This document shows, in pieces, positions 23,033-35,568 of a stretch of 64,000 nucleotides of DNA. How positions within the stretch are numbered: position 1 is the first letter of the stretch; each line of letters begins with the position of its first letter. The position numbers and the translations under genes were made by a program. The notes beneath the pieces are model-generated. The model worked only from the letters and a program-made list of their open reading frames with translations, made no database searches and was not told the DNA's origin. Source of the DNA: Gentiana macrophylla (taxonomy: Eukaryota > Streptophyta > Magnoliopsida > Gentianales > Gentianaceae); NCBI GenBank assembly GCA_026214975.1, contig CM047805.1:194618601-194682600 (forward strand). The letters run 5' to 3'.

Positions 23033-24587
23033 TTATATATTGGGTCCAAGAGGGTTAGTCAATGAGGACTTTGGAACCCACACCATTCTTATTTTTGGCA
23101 CCCATACTTGTTTAACCTTAGGTTTGTGAACATTCCAATTAATACCATAGGCCCTAATAGGTTGTTCAGAGTGACCATGAGATCGATAAGTATGCGGTAC
23201 ATAATGTGAATGATAATTACGTGGGTAGTGATAATGAGGTTGCCAATGGTGAGTTTCGGCAAAACGTGGAGTGTAAGCATTGGTACAGTAAGTGTAGTTC
23301 AAGTGTGTATGAATCCTAGAATCATGATATCTAGGTGTAGCATGATTATTGTGATAAAAATTGTTCTTTGGAGAGAAATTCTAGAACTCTTCTTATCATA
23401 CAAAAATGCATGATTCTTTTTATAGACATTCTTTCTAAAATCCGAAGTATGCTGTGATGTGTGTGATTGTGTAGATGAAGCATACTTGGGAGGTTTTACT
23501 TGTTCCGGAATAATGGAACGGGAAACAAAATGTTTTTCTTGATGATTTGATTTAGTGACTACAGTCTCATTCCGAGATACTTCCGAAGGAAAATCTGAGA
23601 TGAGATCAGTGTGAATCAAATGATCATTTTGAGATGAGTGAGATACATCCACATCATTAGATAACACATTAAGCTTTGGAATAGCTTGAGGAATAACAGC
23701 TCGTTCGCTTTTAAGCATTTCTAACTCAACTTTTAAGGCATTGATAGTAGATTCAAGCTGATTATTAGTGTCTAGTAGTGACATAACATAATCATTTTTC
23801 TCAAGTAAATTATCTTTCAATTTATCATTTTCAACTCCTAATGCATCACATCTATCTTTAAATTTATTGCAAAAGTAATAGATGTCACAAGTTACCTCAG
23901 TTTTGGAGTCGGAATTTGCATTAGATATTTCATTGGATTCACCATCGAATTTGAATTTTCGAATCTGAATTTGCGATTCAAGATCTGAATTTTCATCTTC
24001 GAATTCTCGATTGATTCAACATCTGAATTAGTGTTGACTTGAATGATTAGGCCATTTTGATCCAGGCTCTTTTATCATCGGATGGAGCGACAACTTTCTC
24101 AAGAGCTTCGGCGGACTTTTACGAGTCATTTGAGTTTTCGGTATATATCATTTGACCGAGAGAGCGACTTATTCGAATGGGTTTCTTCACAGAGTTTGAT
24201 TCGATGTAACCACAATTCAATGAAGTTTCATATTCGCTTTCTATTTCGGTTTGTATCTTCAAATTTCTTTTCTAACCTCAACCATACTTCTTTGGCGGTT
24301 GAGTAAGAAGATACAAAACATGCAATGGACGGATGTAGAGCAATCGATCAAGATTTCTAGAGCTTTTGAATTATATGATGAGATTTTTCAATAATTGATT
24401 TTGAAACAGATTTTATTTCCAAGAAAAGATGAACCATCTTCTATAACAAACCAAAGACGGATGTCTATAGCTTCAAGATGTACTCTCATAAGTTTCTTCC
24501 ACAAATCATAATTATGCCCATCAAAGTAGGGAAGGGTATCAAAGGTAAACCCAATCTTTGATGTGCAATATGGGATATGGAATCCAT
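23033..24587 (-). pseudogene. copia gag, internal region 1
   Basis: In element direction gag starts at an ATG near 24587 and reads FDTLPYFDGHNYDLWKKLM ... LEAIDIRLWFVIEDG, the N-terminal copia gag domain that builds the virus-like particle. A coiled-coil segment follows (NQLESTINALKVELEMLKSE), then a His/Tyr-rich tail, and it ends with VWVPK repeats and LTNPLGPNI before a stop. The protease-integrase-RT part that would follow is missing. Frames are broken at several places, many coinciding with CAG/CTG discrepancies between the two internal copies, so some breaks may be sequencing error. Confidence 0.75.
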
Positions 24588-25085
24588 CTATAAGAAGTAA
24601 AAAGGGTAGAATGGTTAGGGAATAAGATGATTCTTTATGTAAAAACAGGGTCATTTGGGGATTTTTTTAAAAATATTTAATTCGAGGCAATGAGGATGCT
24701 TTATTGAGGGTGATCAAGGAACAACTTAGCAAGGAAAAGATCAAGCAAATTGTAGAAGTATTCGAAGAATGTAGAAATCTGCAATGACTACCAAAACTCA
24801 CAAAATCAAGTGAGATATATCACGAAGTTTATAGCAACCAAGACAATATATTTCAATGATTACACGCACAAGATCTTGCAGAATATATCACATAAGCTTC
24901 CAAAGACAATATCAGTCAATTTTGAATTTGCAATACTTTATGATTTGTTCGAGATATAATCGATTATGATAACCAACTCGGTTTATAAATAATTTATCGA
25001 AACTTCGATATACAACACAAAAAGATTTAATCACAGAAGCAAGTTTAGATCAAGTAAAGTAATACAGAACAAGATCAACTAGTAA

Positions 25086-25101
25086 CCAAGCTCCGATACC
25101 A
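25086..25101 (-). other. tRNA-iMet-type primer site, internal region 1
   Basis: The minus strand reads TGGTATCGGAGCTTGG two bases after the LTR end. It matches the usual copia primer site TGGTATCAGAGC with one difference, so reverse transcription would be primed by initiator tRNA-Met. Confidence 0.85.
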
Positions 25102-25103
25102 CT

Positions 25104-28100
25104 TGTTGGATCGTATATGCGCACTAATATATCCTAGAGGGGGGGTGAATAGGATATATATACCCTTTTTAAGTTTTTCTCAATAGTTTTTCAACTTTTA
25201 TTAAGTCTTTTAATTAAACACGGAGTTCCAACTACTTAGGAAGCTGTTAGACCAAATTAGGCGGAAGAGCTAACCGGTTAACGTGTTGTTCCTAAGGTAC
25301 TAGGTGATCAAGTTATATATATTACTTTACTTTTAATTGAGTTATCCAAATAAGTTAATGTGAAGGTAAATTACCAGGCTGTTCTAATGGCTAATTATTG
25401 ACTTAGGTGATACTAATCAAGGGATAGATAACACCGATAATTAATTTCGATAATGCTCAATTAATTATATGATTATCAATAGACTTCAACCACTTATGTA
25501 ATCGGCAATGCAACATATCAACTTTGTCAAGGATTGATTCTAATTTAAGCAAATCGAAGTGCATCAATGTGATTTACTTGAGTTATATTAACATAGTATA
25601 ATGTTTATACAATTACAAAAGATTTGCAATGGTTGGTAGGTCAAGTTTGTATCAACACAACAAAATGAATGTCAAAGCAGACTATCTGTGTTCTCGAGAA
25701 TCTGCGAGATATTAATATCTCGACTCGGCGAGTTTATCCAACACAATTTAGACAATAGCAAAGCGGATGTGTCAATGAGCCGTGATAAGCTGTTATAAGG
25801 AGATTAACTTGTTCCTTAATGTTAGGTATATCCCAAAAGGTGTTAATGAAAATGCACAAAGGTTGATTTACTAATATTCAAAGGTGTCAGTTTGATATGC
25901 AGCGGGGATGTATTTACGGAAGTGTTTGTAGAGGATGCACTCAACTTAATAGCTTAATTCGGGAGTGATACTGACTAATCAATTAATCGATTTTAAGCAC
26001 ATAAAGATATGTTTTTAACTTGATTAGCTAATCATGCACACCTAAGTGTTTATCACATAAATCACCACACACAGATTTCCACTATACTTTCGATTAAATA
26101 CAATTATAACAATCTTCAGGTCAAAAGATAAAATACAAGATGAAACGGTATTACGACTTGTTAAACCTTTAGATCACACTCAGTAGTATCGAAACTTAAT
26201 CACAACCGTGACACACGGTAAGTTTCAATCACGCTTTCTTTTCTAAAGTTTAACACAACGAAATAAAATACAACCTCGGTATTTATTCAATCAAATACTA
26301 AAACAAAAGACACGGTTTGAAATTAGTACTTTGAAAGCAATAAATAAAAACGCGAACTTCTTGACAATGAATCACACAGATTCGAGTTGTGAGGAAGGCA
26401 GTGCAATCACACCTGAAACGAACCAAGGAACAATCCAAGTCCTATCCAGTTCGAAGCAATCCCACAATCAACGGCAAACAATTTACAAAATACAAGGATA
26501 TTTTTAGTATTGAGAAAATGTTTGATCGACTTAGTTAGCTTGATCGATTTGTTGTCTTTGGGTTTATATAGACAGTGTAATGCAAAATGTAGTGGCTGTA
26601 TTATATGAGATGACTTGGAATACTAAATGACATACATAGTAAGTTGTAATGTATTTAATCTAGAAAGACTTATGCCATGTAACTAGGGTGATAGACTTTT
26701 CTTGAGAAAGATATTTTTTTTTTTTTAAATTTCAAGTCATTCAATAATTAAGCATTCTAAGCAAGCGATTAATCTTTTTTTCTTAGTTACTTTATTGTGG
26801 TAAATAAATATTTAATTTCACATATTTCAAAAATTCGGTTTCTTATACATACAACTAATCTTTTTCGGGATATATTTATTAGAGAAAATAGCATTAGATT
26901 GAAACAAAGAACAATTTTATATATATGATTAATTATATAACTTTTATCGCAGTAGCATTTTATGTGGTTCAGTCAATTGTACATGCCTATATATATGTGT
27001 GGATGCAACTAAGTGAAGTGAATAGTCAACATAAACCCAAAGTGATAAGTGTAGTTTTGTTCGAGTGTGATATAGACATAGAGGTAGATCTATATCACAC
27101 TCTCCGATGGGACATGCAGACTCGATTGATTAATCAAATATGTTCTCGATTTCATTAAATTAATAAGTCATTTTAGTCTTGTTTGTTAATGTTGTCAAAC
27201 ATTAAACTAATCTGAAAATAACACATAATTTAAATCATAAATCGAGATAATCAAATTGACTTTATCAAATATGTGTAGAGAATAATAGTGAGTCATTCAT
27301 CGAATTATGGATTTCGATTTCCTCACTTATTCGAGACATGACTTTGGGATTAAGAATGAAAAATAAAATAAGTCATACTGTTTCACCTTTCAAAAATCGG
27401 GTCAAACAATCGGTGGTCGGGTTAATAGAAGCGACAATTCGGACAATGAATCGGGTTTGAACCGAGTCGGAAACGCTTTAGTCAATGAGCGACAGCGTCT
27501 GAATTGAAGATTGAAGCAACCGAAGCGATGAAGGCTTCATCGAGCTCATCAATGATGGAGCGAGTTCCAAGATTGACCGAAGGTCAATCCTTTACTCTAT
27601 TCGACATCGGACGTTTCACCATGGTTGAAAAAGCACACTTACCATTGAAGAAGTAGACTTGAAGACTTTTGACCGGAAAGGTCAAACCTTTATCTCGATT
27701 TGTGGTAGGTTTTGCATCATCGACAACATGCAACAGATTCAAGGTATCACCTCACCAACCTGGAGTGGTCAGTGCGTCACCGGTTGAGATGTGATTTTCG
27801 AAGCAAGAATCATTCAAATGATCGATTGAAGACTTCATCGAAGACCGGGAAGTCTTCTCGGCAATTTTGAAAATGATTCAAGGAAGAAGGAACGTTTGAA
27901 GAGCGGATTCAAAGCATAAGGAGTAAATCGAGATATGAGCATTGAATTTCTCCGAGAAATTAATGGAGATGAGATGGAGCGGTTTCGGAGGAGGAACGCA
28001 AGCGGTTTGACTGAAGGTTTCAATGAGTAGATATATGAAGAAGGTTTGTCGAATTTGAGGTTTTAGATAACCGGAAATAAAACAGTGGGAGTGAAAGGTT

Positions 28101-28823
28101 CATTGTCTGAAGGTGGATTAATGGAGGAAAAAGATGGTTTCAAGAGAGAATGAGGTGGAGAGGAGCGGCAGAATGAGTATAGTGGGAAGGCTGCTGACTT
28201 TTGTTATATATTGGATTAGGTTTTTTTTTGAGAATATATTTGATGTTAGTATAAGGCTGGTGAATAAAAGGGCCGAAATAGTGGGGCCAAGTACTAACCA
28301 TAGATACCGAGATCCAAATGTGTATTATGTAAGAGTAAAGGGCCGAACTGATTTTATGAAAAATAGGCCGATTAAAATTGTGATATGGTTTAATGGGCAT
28401 TTTATTGAATTAACAGTGAAGTGCCTGCAATGTAACATGCAATATTAGTCCATACACATATATAATGATCCATAAACTATATATATAATGTATATGCATT
28501 AAAATAACTTATATTATAGCAAGACATTATTATAGTTTGCAAAGTATAATACCATAATAAAATATTAGGATATATCATTAATATATATACGACGTATTGT
28601 TGACAAAGCATTATATCATAGTATTGAGATTGATTCTTATATAATAGCATTTCTACAAGACAATGAACTTATAGTGATGTTATCGAAAATATCATTTATT
28701 ACATGAAAACCAGAATGTTTATGTATGGTGTATCGTGGAAAATACAACACATTAATAGATGAGTGATACTAAAAAGATTTAATCAAATGAGAGATGTGAA
28801 AATTAATCAACCATTTCACAACA
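25104..28823 (-). repeat. copia LTR 2 (3720 bp), shared middle LTR
   Basis: Same ends and content as LTR 1. It has no target duplication on either side and joins internal region 1 to internal region 2 directly: primer site on its left, polypurine tract on its right. It therefore serves as 5' LTR of one unit and 3' LTR of the next. Confidence 0.9.
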
Positions 28824-28826
28824 ATT

Positions 28827-29014
28827 CTCCCCCTTTGATTCATTTTCACAATTACTTATATTAAAGCTTTTAAGGATCGATAATAGTGCTCACCCTAAAA
28901 CTAAGCTCCCCCTTAATACGAGCTTAAGTGTTTTATAACATGAAGAAGGGTTCTGTTATTTATATCATTATCGCTCCCCCTTACTAAAAGCTTTATAACT
29001 CTTTTCTCCCCCTT
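28827..29014 (-). other. multiple polypurine tracts, internal region 2
   Basis: Four AAGGGGGAG-type tracts on the minus strand, at about 28827-28836, 28906-28914, 28974-28982 and 29006-29014, conserved with internal region 1. Confidence 0.8.
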
Positions 29015-29767
29015 AATTTGAAAATTAATCAAACATTCATTTATTGGAGAGAAAATAAAATAACAGAGTTGTAGAGGAGACTTCCCTATTAAATTGATGC
29101 AATAATTAATCAGAATTGAATTTGTGATGACAAGTGAGCTAATGCCAGGGAATGTATGCATATATTGAAATAACTTCTTTAATATTATAGGCCGTAAAAG
29201 TAGACAAAAAGTAATATAAGCCAAGGCTATGTTAAGGAAACTTCCCTGACTAAATTTTGGTAATATGAAGACTTTTGAAAGAGAACTTCCACTTGATCAT
29301 TCAACAATTAATGCAACAGCATCGTTGATGGAGCAGAATCAAGGATATGGTTATTGGCTTCTCCTGAATACTGTGCCAACAGGTTGAGTGTCTGCATTTT
29401 CAAGATTGCATTTACACTAGATCAAACATTGATTCAGCACCATAAGTCATTGAGGATTGAAACTTTTCATCACAGTCAAGAATATAGAGCCAGTTTCGAG
29501 GTTGGCCGGAACAGGCGAGACATTTAATCCACCAGAGACCCAAACACACAAAGATAGAAGCATGACCATAAAAGCTTTCCTCGATTCGACATCGAACTTT
29601 GCTTTGCATCTTGACCATAGATGCAGACCCGAGTTGAAGGTCAAGCTATTGGTTTGCTCTTCATGGGAGAAACATCAATGAGCCACTACCAAGAGAGTTT
29701 TGATACACAAAGTGAAATGATTCCATTTGTGTGATTGCAAAAATAAAATGCATAGCATATGGTCCCT

Positions 29768-31320
29768 TTATATATTGGGTCCAAGAGGGTTAGTCAATGA
29801 GGACTTTGGAACCCACACCATTCTTATTTTTGGCACCCATACTTGTTTAACCTTAGGTTTGTGAACATTCCAATTAATACCATAGGCCCTAATAGGTTGT
29901 TCAGAGTGACCATGAGATCGATAAGTATGCGGTACATAATGTGAATGATAATTACGTGGGTAGTGATAATGAGGTTGCCAATGGTGAGTTTCGGCAAAAC
30001 GTGGAGTGTAAGCATTGGTACAGTAAGTGTAGTTCAAGTGTGTATGAATCCTAGAATCATGATATCTAGGTGTAGCATGATTATTGTGATAAAAATTGTT
30101 CTTTGGAGAGAAATTCCTAGAACTCTTCTTATCATACAAAAATGCATGATTCTTTTTATAGACATTCTTTCTAAAATCCGAAGTATGCTGTGATGTGTGT
30201 GATTGTGTAGATGAAGCATACTTGGGAGGTTTTACTTGTTCCGGAATAATGGAACGGGAAACAAAATGTTTTTCTTGATGATTTGATTTAGTGACTACAG
30301 TCTCATTCCGAGATACTTCCGAAGGAAAATCTGAGATGAGATCAGTGTGAATCAAATGATCATTTTGAGATAGTGAGATACATCCACATCATTAGATAAC
30401 ACATTAAGCTTTGGAATAGCTTGAGGAATAACACTCGTTAAGCTTTTAAGCATTTCTAACTCAACTTTTAAGGCATTGATAGTAGATTCAAGTGATTATT
30501 AGTGTCTAGTAGTGACATAACATAATCATTTTTCTCAAGTAAATTATCTTTCAATTTATCATTTTCAACTCTAATGCATCACATCTATCTTTAAATTTAT
30601 TGCAAAAGTAATAGATGTCACAAGTTACCTCGATTTTGGAGTCGAATTTGCATTAGATATTTCATTGGATTCACCATCGAATTTGAATTTTCGAATCTGA
30701 ATTTGCGATTCGATGATCTGAATTTTCATCTTCGAATTCTCGATTGATTCAACATCTGAATTAGTGTTGACTTGAATGATTAGGCCATTTTGATCCAGGC
30801 TCTTTTTATCATCGGATGGAGCGACAACTTTCTCAAGAGCTTGACGGACTTTTACGAGTCATTTGAGTTTTCGTATATATATTTGAACCGAGAGAGCGAC
30901 TTATTCGAATGGGTTTCTTCACGGGAGTTTGATTCGATGTAACCACAATTCAATGAAGTTTCATATTCGCTTTCTATTTCGGTTTGTATCTTCAAATTTC
31001 TTTTCTAACCTCAACCATACTTCTTTGGCGGTTGAGTAAGAAGATACAAAACATGCAATGGACGGATGTAGAACATCGATCAAGATTTCTAGAGCTTTTG
31101 AATTATATGACGTAGATTTTTCAATAATTGATTTTGAAACAGTTTTATTTCCAAGAAAAGATGAACCATCTTCTATAACAAACCAAAGACGGATGTCTAT
31201 AGCTTCAAGATGTACTCTCATAAGTTTCTTCCACAAATCATAATTATGCCCATCAAAGTAGGGAAGGGTATCAAAGGGTAAACCCAATCTTTGATGTGCA
31301 ATATGGGATATGGAATCCAT
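29768..31320 (-). pseudogene. copia gag, internal region 2 (better preserved)
   Basis: The N-terminal part is open for 119 codons (31320-30961), starting MDSISHIAHQRLGLPFDTLP, with the gag signature YFDGHNYDLWKKLM and later EVWLRLEKKFEDTN. A middle part (30960-30356) is interrupted. The C-terminal part is open for 195 codons (30355-29768), with SSTQSHTSQHT, a His/Tyr-rich run and VWVPKIRMVWVPKSSL before the stop. No zinc knuckle or downstream enzymes are present. The role would be particle formation for a parasitic element that borrows enzymes from a full-length relative. Confidence 0.78.
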
Positions 31321-31816
31321 CTATAAGAAGTAAAAAGGGGTAGAATGGTTAGGGAATAAGATGATTCTTTATGTAAAAACAAGTTTGTTTGGGGATTTTT
31401 AAAAAATATTTAATTCGAGCAATGAGGATGCTTTATTGAGGGTGATCAAGGAACAACTTAGCAAGGAAAAGATCAAGCAAATTGTAGAAGTATTCAACAA
31501 TGTAGAAATCTGCAATGACTACCAAAACTCACAAAATCAAGTGAGATATATCACGAAAGTTTATAGCAGCCAAGACAATATATTTCAACAGATTACACGC
31601 ACAAGATCTTGCGAGAATATATCACATAAGCTTCGGCTAATATCAGTCAATTTTGAATTTGCAATACTTTATGATTTGTTCGGATATAATCGATTCTGAT
31701 AACCAACTCGGTTTATAAATAATTTATCAGAACTTCTGATATACAACACAAAAAGATTTAATCACAGAAGCAAGTTTAGATCAAGTAAAGTAATACAGAA
31801 CAAGATCAACTAGTAA

Positions 31817-31832
31817 CCAAGCTCCGATACCA
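31817..31832 (-). other. tRNA-iMet-type primer site, internal region 2
   Basis: TGGTATCGGAGCTTGG on the minus strand, identical to the first copy. Confidence 0.85.
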
Positions 31833-31834
31833 CT

Positions 31835-34800
31835 TGTTGGATCGTATATGCGCACTAATATATCCTAGAGGGGGGGTGAATAGGATATATATACCCTTTT
31901 AAGTTTTTCTCAATAGTTTTTCAACTTTTATTAAGTCTTTTAATTAAACACGGAGTTCCAACTACTTAGGAAGTCATTAGACCAAATTAGGCGGAAGAGC
32001 TAACCGGTTAACGTGTTGTTCCTAAGGTACTAGGTGATCAAGTTATATATATTACTTTACTTTTAATTGAGTTATCCAAATAAGTTAATGTGAAGGTAAA
32101 TTACCAGTATTCTAATGGCTAATTATTGACTTAGGTGATACTAATCAAGGGATAGATAACACTCGATAATTAATTTCGATAATGCTCAATTAATTATATG
32201 ATTATCAATAGACTTCAACCACTTATGTAATCGGCAATGCGGCATATCAACTTTGTCAAGGATTGATTCTAATTTAAGCAAATCGAAAGTGCATCAATGT
32301 GATTTACTTGAGTTATATTAACATAGTATAATGTTTATACAAGACAAAAGATTTGCAATGGCTTTGGTAGGTCAAGTTTGTATCAACACAACAAAAATGA
32401 ATGTGCAAAGCGACTATCTCGTGTTCTCGAAATCTGCGGTATATTAATATCATCGACTCGGCGATTTATCCAACACAATTTAGACAATAGCAAAGCGGAT
32501 GTGTCAATGAGCCGTGATAAGCTGTTATAAGGAGATTAACTTGTTCCTTAATGTTAGGTATATCCCAAAAGGTGTTAACGAAACAACAAAGGTTGATTTA
32601 CTAATATTCAAAGATGTCCAGTTTGATATGCAGCAGGATGTATTTACGGAAGTGTTTGTAGAGGATGCACTCAACTTAATAGCTTAATTCAGGTGATACA
32701 ACTAATCAATTAATCGATTTTAAGCACATAAAGATATGTTTTTAACTTGATTAGCTAATCATGCACACCTAAGTGTTTATCACATAAATCACCACACACG
32801 ATTTCCACTATACTTTCGGTTAAATACAATTATAACAATCTTGAGTCAAAAGATAAAATACAAGATGAAACGGTATTCGACTTGTTAAACCTTTAGATCA
32901 CTCAGTAGTGATCGAAACTTAATCACAACCGTGACACACGGTAAGTTTCAATCACGTTCTTTTTCTAAAGTTTAACACAATGAGAATAAAATACAACCTC
33001 GGTATTTATTCAATCAAATACTAAAACAAAAGACACGGTTTGAAATTAGTACTTTGAAAGCAATAAATAAAAACGCGAACTTCATCGACAATGAATCACA
33101 CAGATTCAGATTGTGAGAGAAGGCAGTGCAAGCTGTCACTGAAACGAACCAAGGAACAATCCAAGTCCTATCCAGTTCGAAAGCAATCCCACAATCAACG
33201 GCAAACAATTTACAAAATACAAGGATATTTTTAGTATTGAGAAAATGTTTGATCGACTTAGTTAGCTTGATCGATTTGTTGTCTTTGGGTTTATATAGAC
33301 AGATGTAATGCAAAATGTAGTGGTTTGTGTATTATATGAGATGACTTGGAATACTAAATGACATACATAGTAAGTTGTAATGTATTTAATCTAGAAAGAC
33401 TTATGCCATGTAACTAGGTGATAGACTTTTCTTCGAGAAAGATATTTTTTTTTATTTTAAATTTCAAGTCATTCAATAATTAAGCATTCTAAGCAAGCGA
33501 TTAATCTTTTTTGAGAGGTTACTTTATTGTGGTAAATAAATATTTGAATTTCACAAGATTTCAAAATTCGGTTTCTTATACATACAACTAATCTTTTTCA
33601 GGATATATTTATTAGAGAAAATAGCATTAGATTGAAACAAAGAACAATTTTATATATATGATTAATTATATAACTTTTATCGCAGATAGCATTTTATGTG
33701 GTTCAGTCAATTGTACATGCCTATATATATGTGTGGATGCAACTAAGTGAAGTGAATAGTCAACATAAACCCAAAGTGATAAGTGTAGTTTTGTTCGAGT
33801 GTGATATAGACATAGAGGTAGATCTATATCACACTCTCCGATGGGACATCTGAGACTGATTGATTAATCAAATATATTCTCGATTTCATTAAATTAATAA
33901 GTCATTTTCGTCTTGTTTGTTAATGTTGTCAAACATTAAACTAATCTGAAAATAACACATAATTTAAATCATAAATCGAGATAATCAAATTGACTTTATC
34001 AAATATGTGTAGAGAATAGCCGAGTCATTCATCGAATTATGGATTTCGATTTCCTCACTTATTCGAGACATGACTTTGGGATTAAGAATGAAAAATAAAA
34101 TAAGTCATACTGTTTCACCTTTCAAAAATCGGGTCAAACAATCGGTGGTCGGGTTAATAGAGCGACAATTCGGACAATGAATCGGGTTTGAACCGAGTCG
34201 AAACGCTTTTTTAGTCAATGAGCCACTTTAGCGTCTGAATTGAAGATTGAAGCAACCGAAACGACGAAGGCTTCATCGAGCTCATCAATGATGGAGCGAG
34301 TTCCAAGATTGACCAGAAAAGGTCAATCCTTTACTCTATTCGACATCGGACGTTTCACCATGGTTGAAAAAGCACACTTACCATTGAAGAAGTAGACTTG
34401 AAGACTTTTGACCGGAAAGGTCAAACCTTTATCTCGATTTGTGGTAGGTTTTGCATCATCGGCAACATGCAACAGATTCAAGGTATCACCTCACCAAGCT
34501 GGAGTGGCTGCGTCACCGGTTGAGATGTGATTTTCAAGCAAGAATCATTCAAATGATCGATTGAAGACTTCATCGAAGACTGGGAAGTCTTCTCAAAAAT
34601 TTTGAAAATGATTCAAGGAAGAAGGAACGTTTGAAGAGCGGATTCAAAGCATAAGGAGTAAATCGAGATATGAGCATTGAATTTCTCTGAGAAATTAATG
34701 GAGATGAGATGGAGCAGTTTCGGAGGAGGAACGAAACGGTTTGACTGAAGGTTTCAATGAGTAGATATATGAAGAAGGTTTGTCGGAATTTGAGGTTTCG

Positions 34801-35563
34801 AGATAACCGGAAATAGAAACAGCTGGGAGTGAAAGGTTCATTGTCTGAAGGTGGATTAATGGAGGAAAAAGATGGTTTCAAGAGAGAATGAGGTGGAGAG
34901 GAGCGGCAGAATGAGTATAGTGGGAAGGCTGCTGACTTTTGTTATATATTGGATTAGGTTTTTTTTTGAGAATATATTTGATGTTAGTATAAGGCTGGTG
35001 AATAAAAGGGCCGAAATAGTGGGGCCAAGTACTAACCATAGATACCGAGATCCAAATGTGTATTATGTAAGAGTAAAGGGCCGAACTGATTTTATGAAAA
35101 ATAGGCCGATTAAAATTGTGATATGGTTTAATGGGCATTTTATTGAATTAACAGTGAAGTGCCTGCAATGTAACATGCAATATTAGTCCATACACATATA
35201 TAATGATCCATAAACTATATATATAATGTATATGCATTAAAATAACTTATATTATAGCAAGACATTATTATAGTTTGCAAAGTATAATACCATAATAAAA
35301 TATTAGGATATATCATTAATATATGTACGACACGTATTGTTGACAAAGCATTATATCATAGTATTGAGATTGATTCTTATATAATAGCATTTCTACAAGA
35401 CAATGAACTTATAGTGATGTTATCGAAAATATCATTTATTACATGAAAACCAGAATGTTTATGTATGGTGTATCGTGGAAAATACAACACATTAATAGAT
35501 GAGTGATACTAAAAAGATTTAATCAAATGAGAGATGTGAAAATTAATCAACCATTTCACAACA
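31835..35563 (-). repeat. copia LTR 3 (3729 bp)
   Basis: Outer LTR on the right and 5' LTR in element direction. It ends at 35563 and is followed by the TTACC target duplication, after which the gypsy pol frame resumes. Its TATA box and hairpin are intact. Confidence 0.9.
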
Positions 35564-35568
35564 TTACC

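Larger units (their letters stand above)
22097..25103 (-). mobile_element. copia internal region 1
   Basis: A 3.0 kb region between LTRs 1 and 2. In element (minus) direction it has the primer site (25086-25101), a decayed gag (24587 to 23033), about 740 bp of non-coding sequence and a cluster of four purine tracts (22290 to 22099). It parallels 28824-31834 throughout. Confidence 0.88.
28824..31834 (-). mobile_element. copia internal region 2
   Basis: A 3.0 kb region with the same parts in the same order as internal region 1. Differences are mostly small indels and substitutions. Confidence 0.88.
18375..35563 (-). mobile_element. composite copia element: three LTRs, two internal regions (17.2 kb)
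   Basis: The order is LTR (18375-22096), internal (22097-25103), LTR (25104-28823), internal (28824-31834), LTR (31835-35563). Only the outer ends carry the 5-bp target duplication TTACC (18370-18374 and 35564-35568), so it behaves as one insertion, nested in a gypsy pol gene. LTR ends are TGTTGTG... and ...CCAACA on the minus strand. Primer sites and polypurine tracts are on the minus strand at both internal regions. Such arrays arise by recombination between LTRs of sister copies. Internal regions carry only a gag, with no protease, integrase or reverse transcriptase, so it is non-autonomous. The gag style, coiled coil and repeated purine tracts suggest a Sirevirus-type Ty1/copia lineage. 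Confidence 0.9.

Noticed and set aside
18375..35563. Simple tandem segmental duplication of host DNA
   Set aside because: TG...CA ends, primer sites, polypurine tracts and a 5-bp target duplication show LTR-retrotransposon structure.
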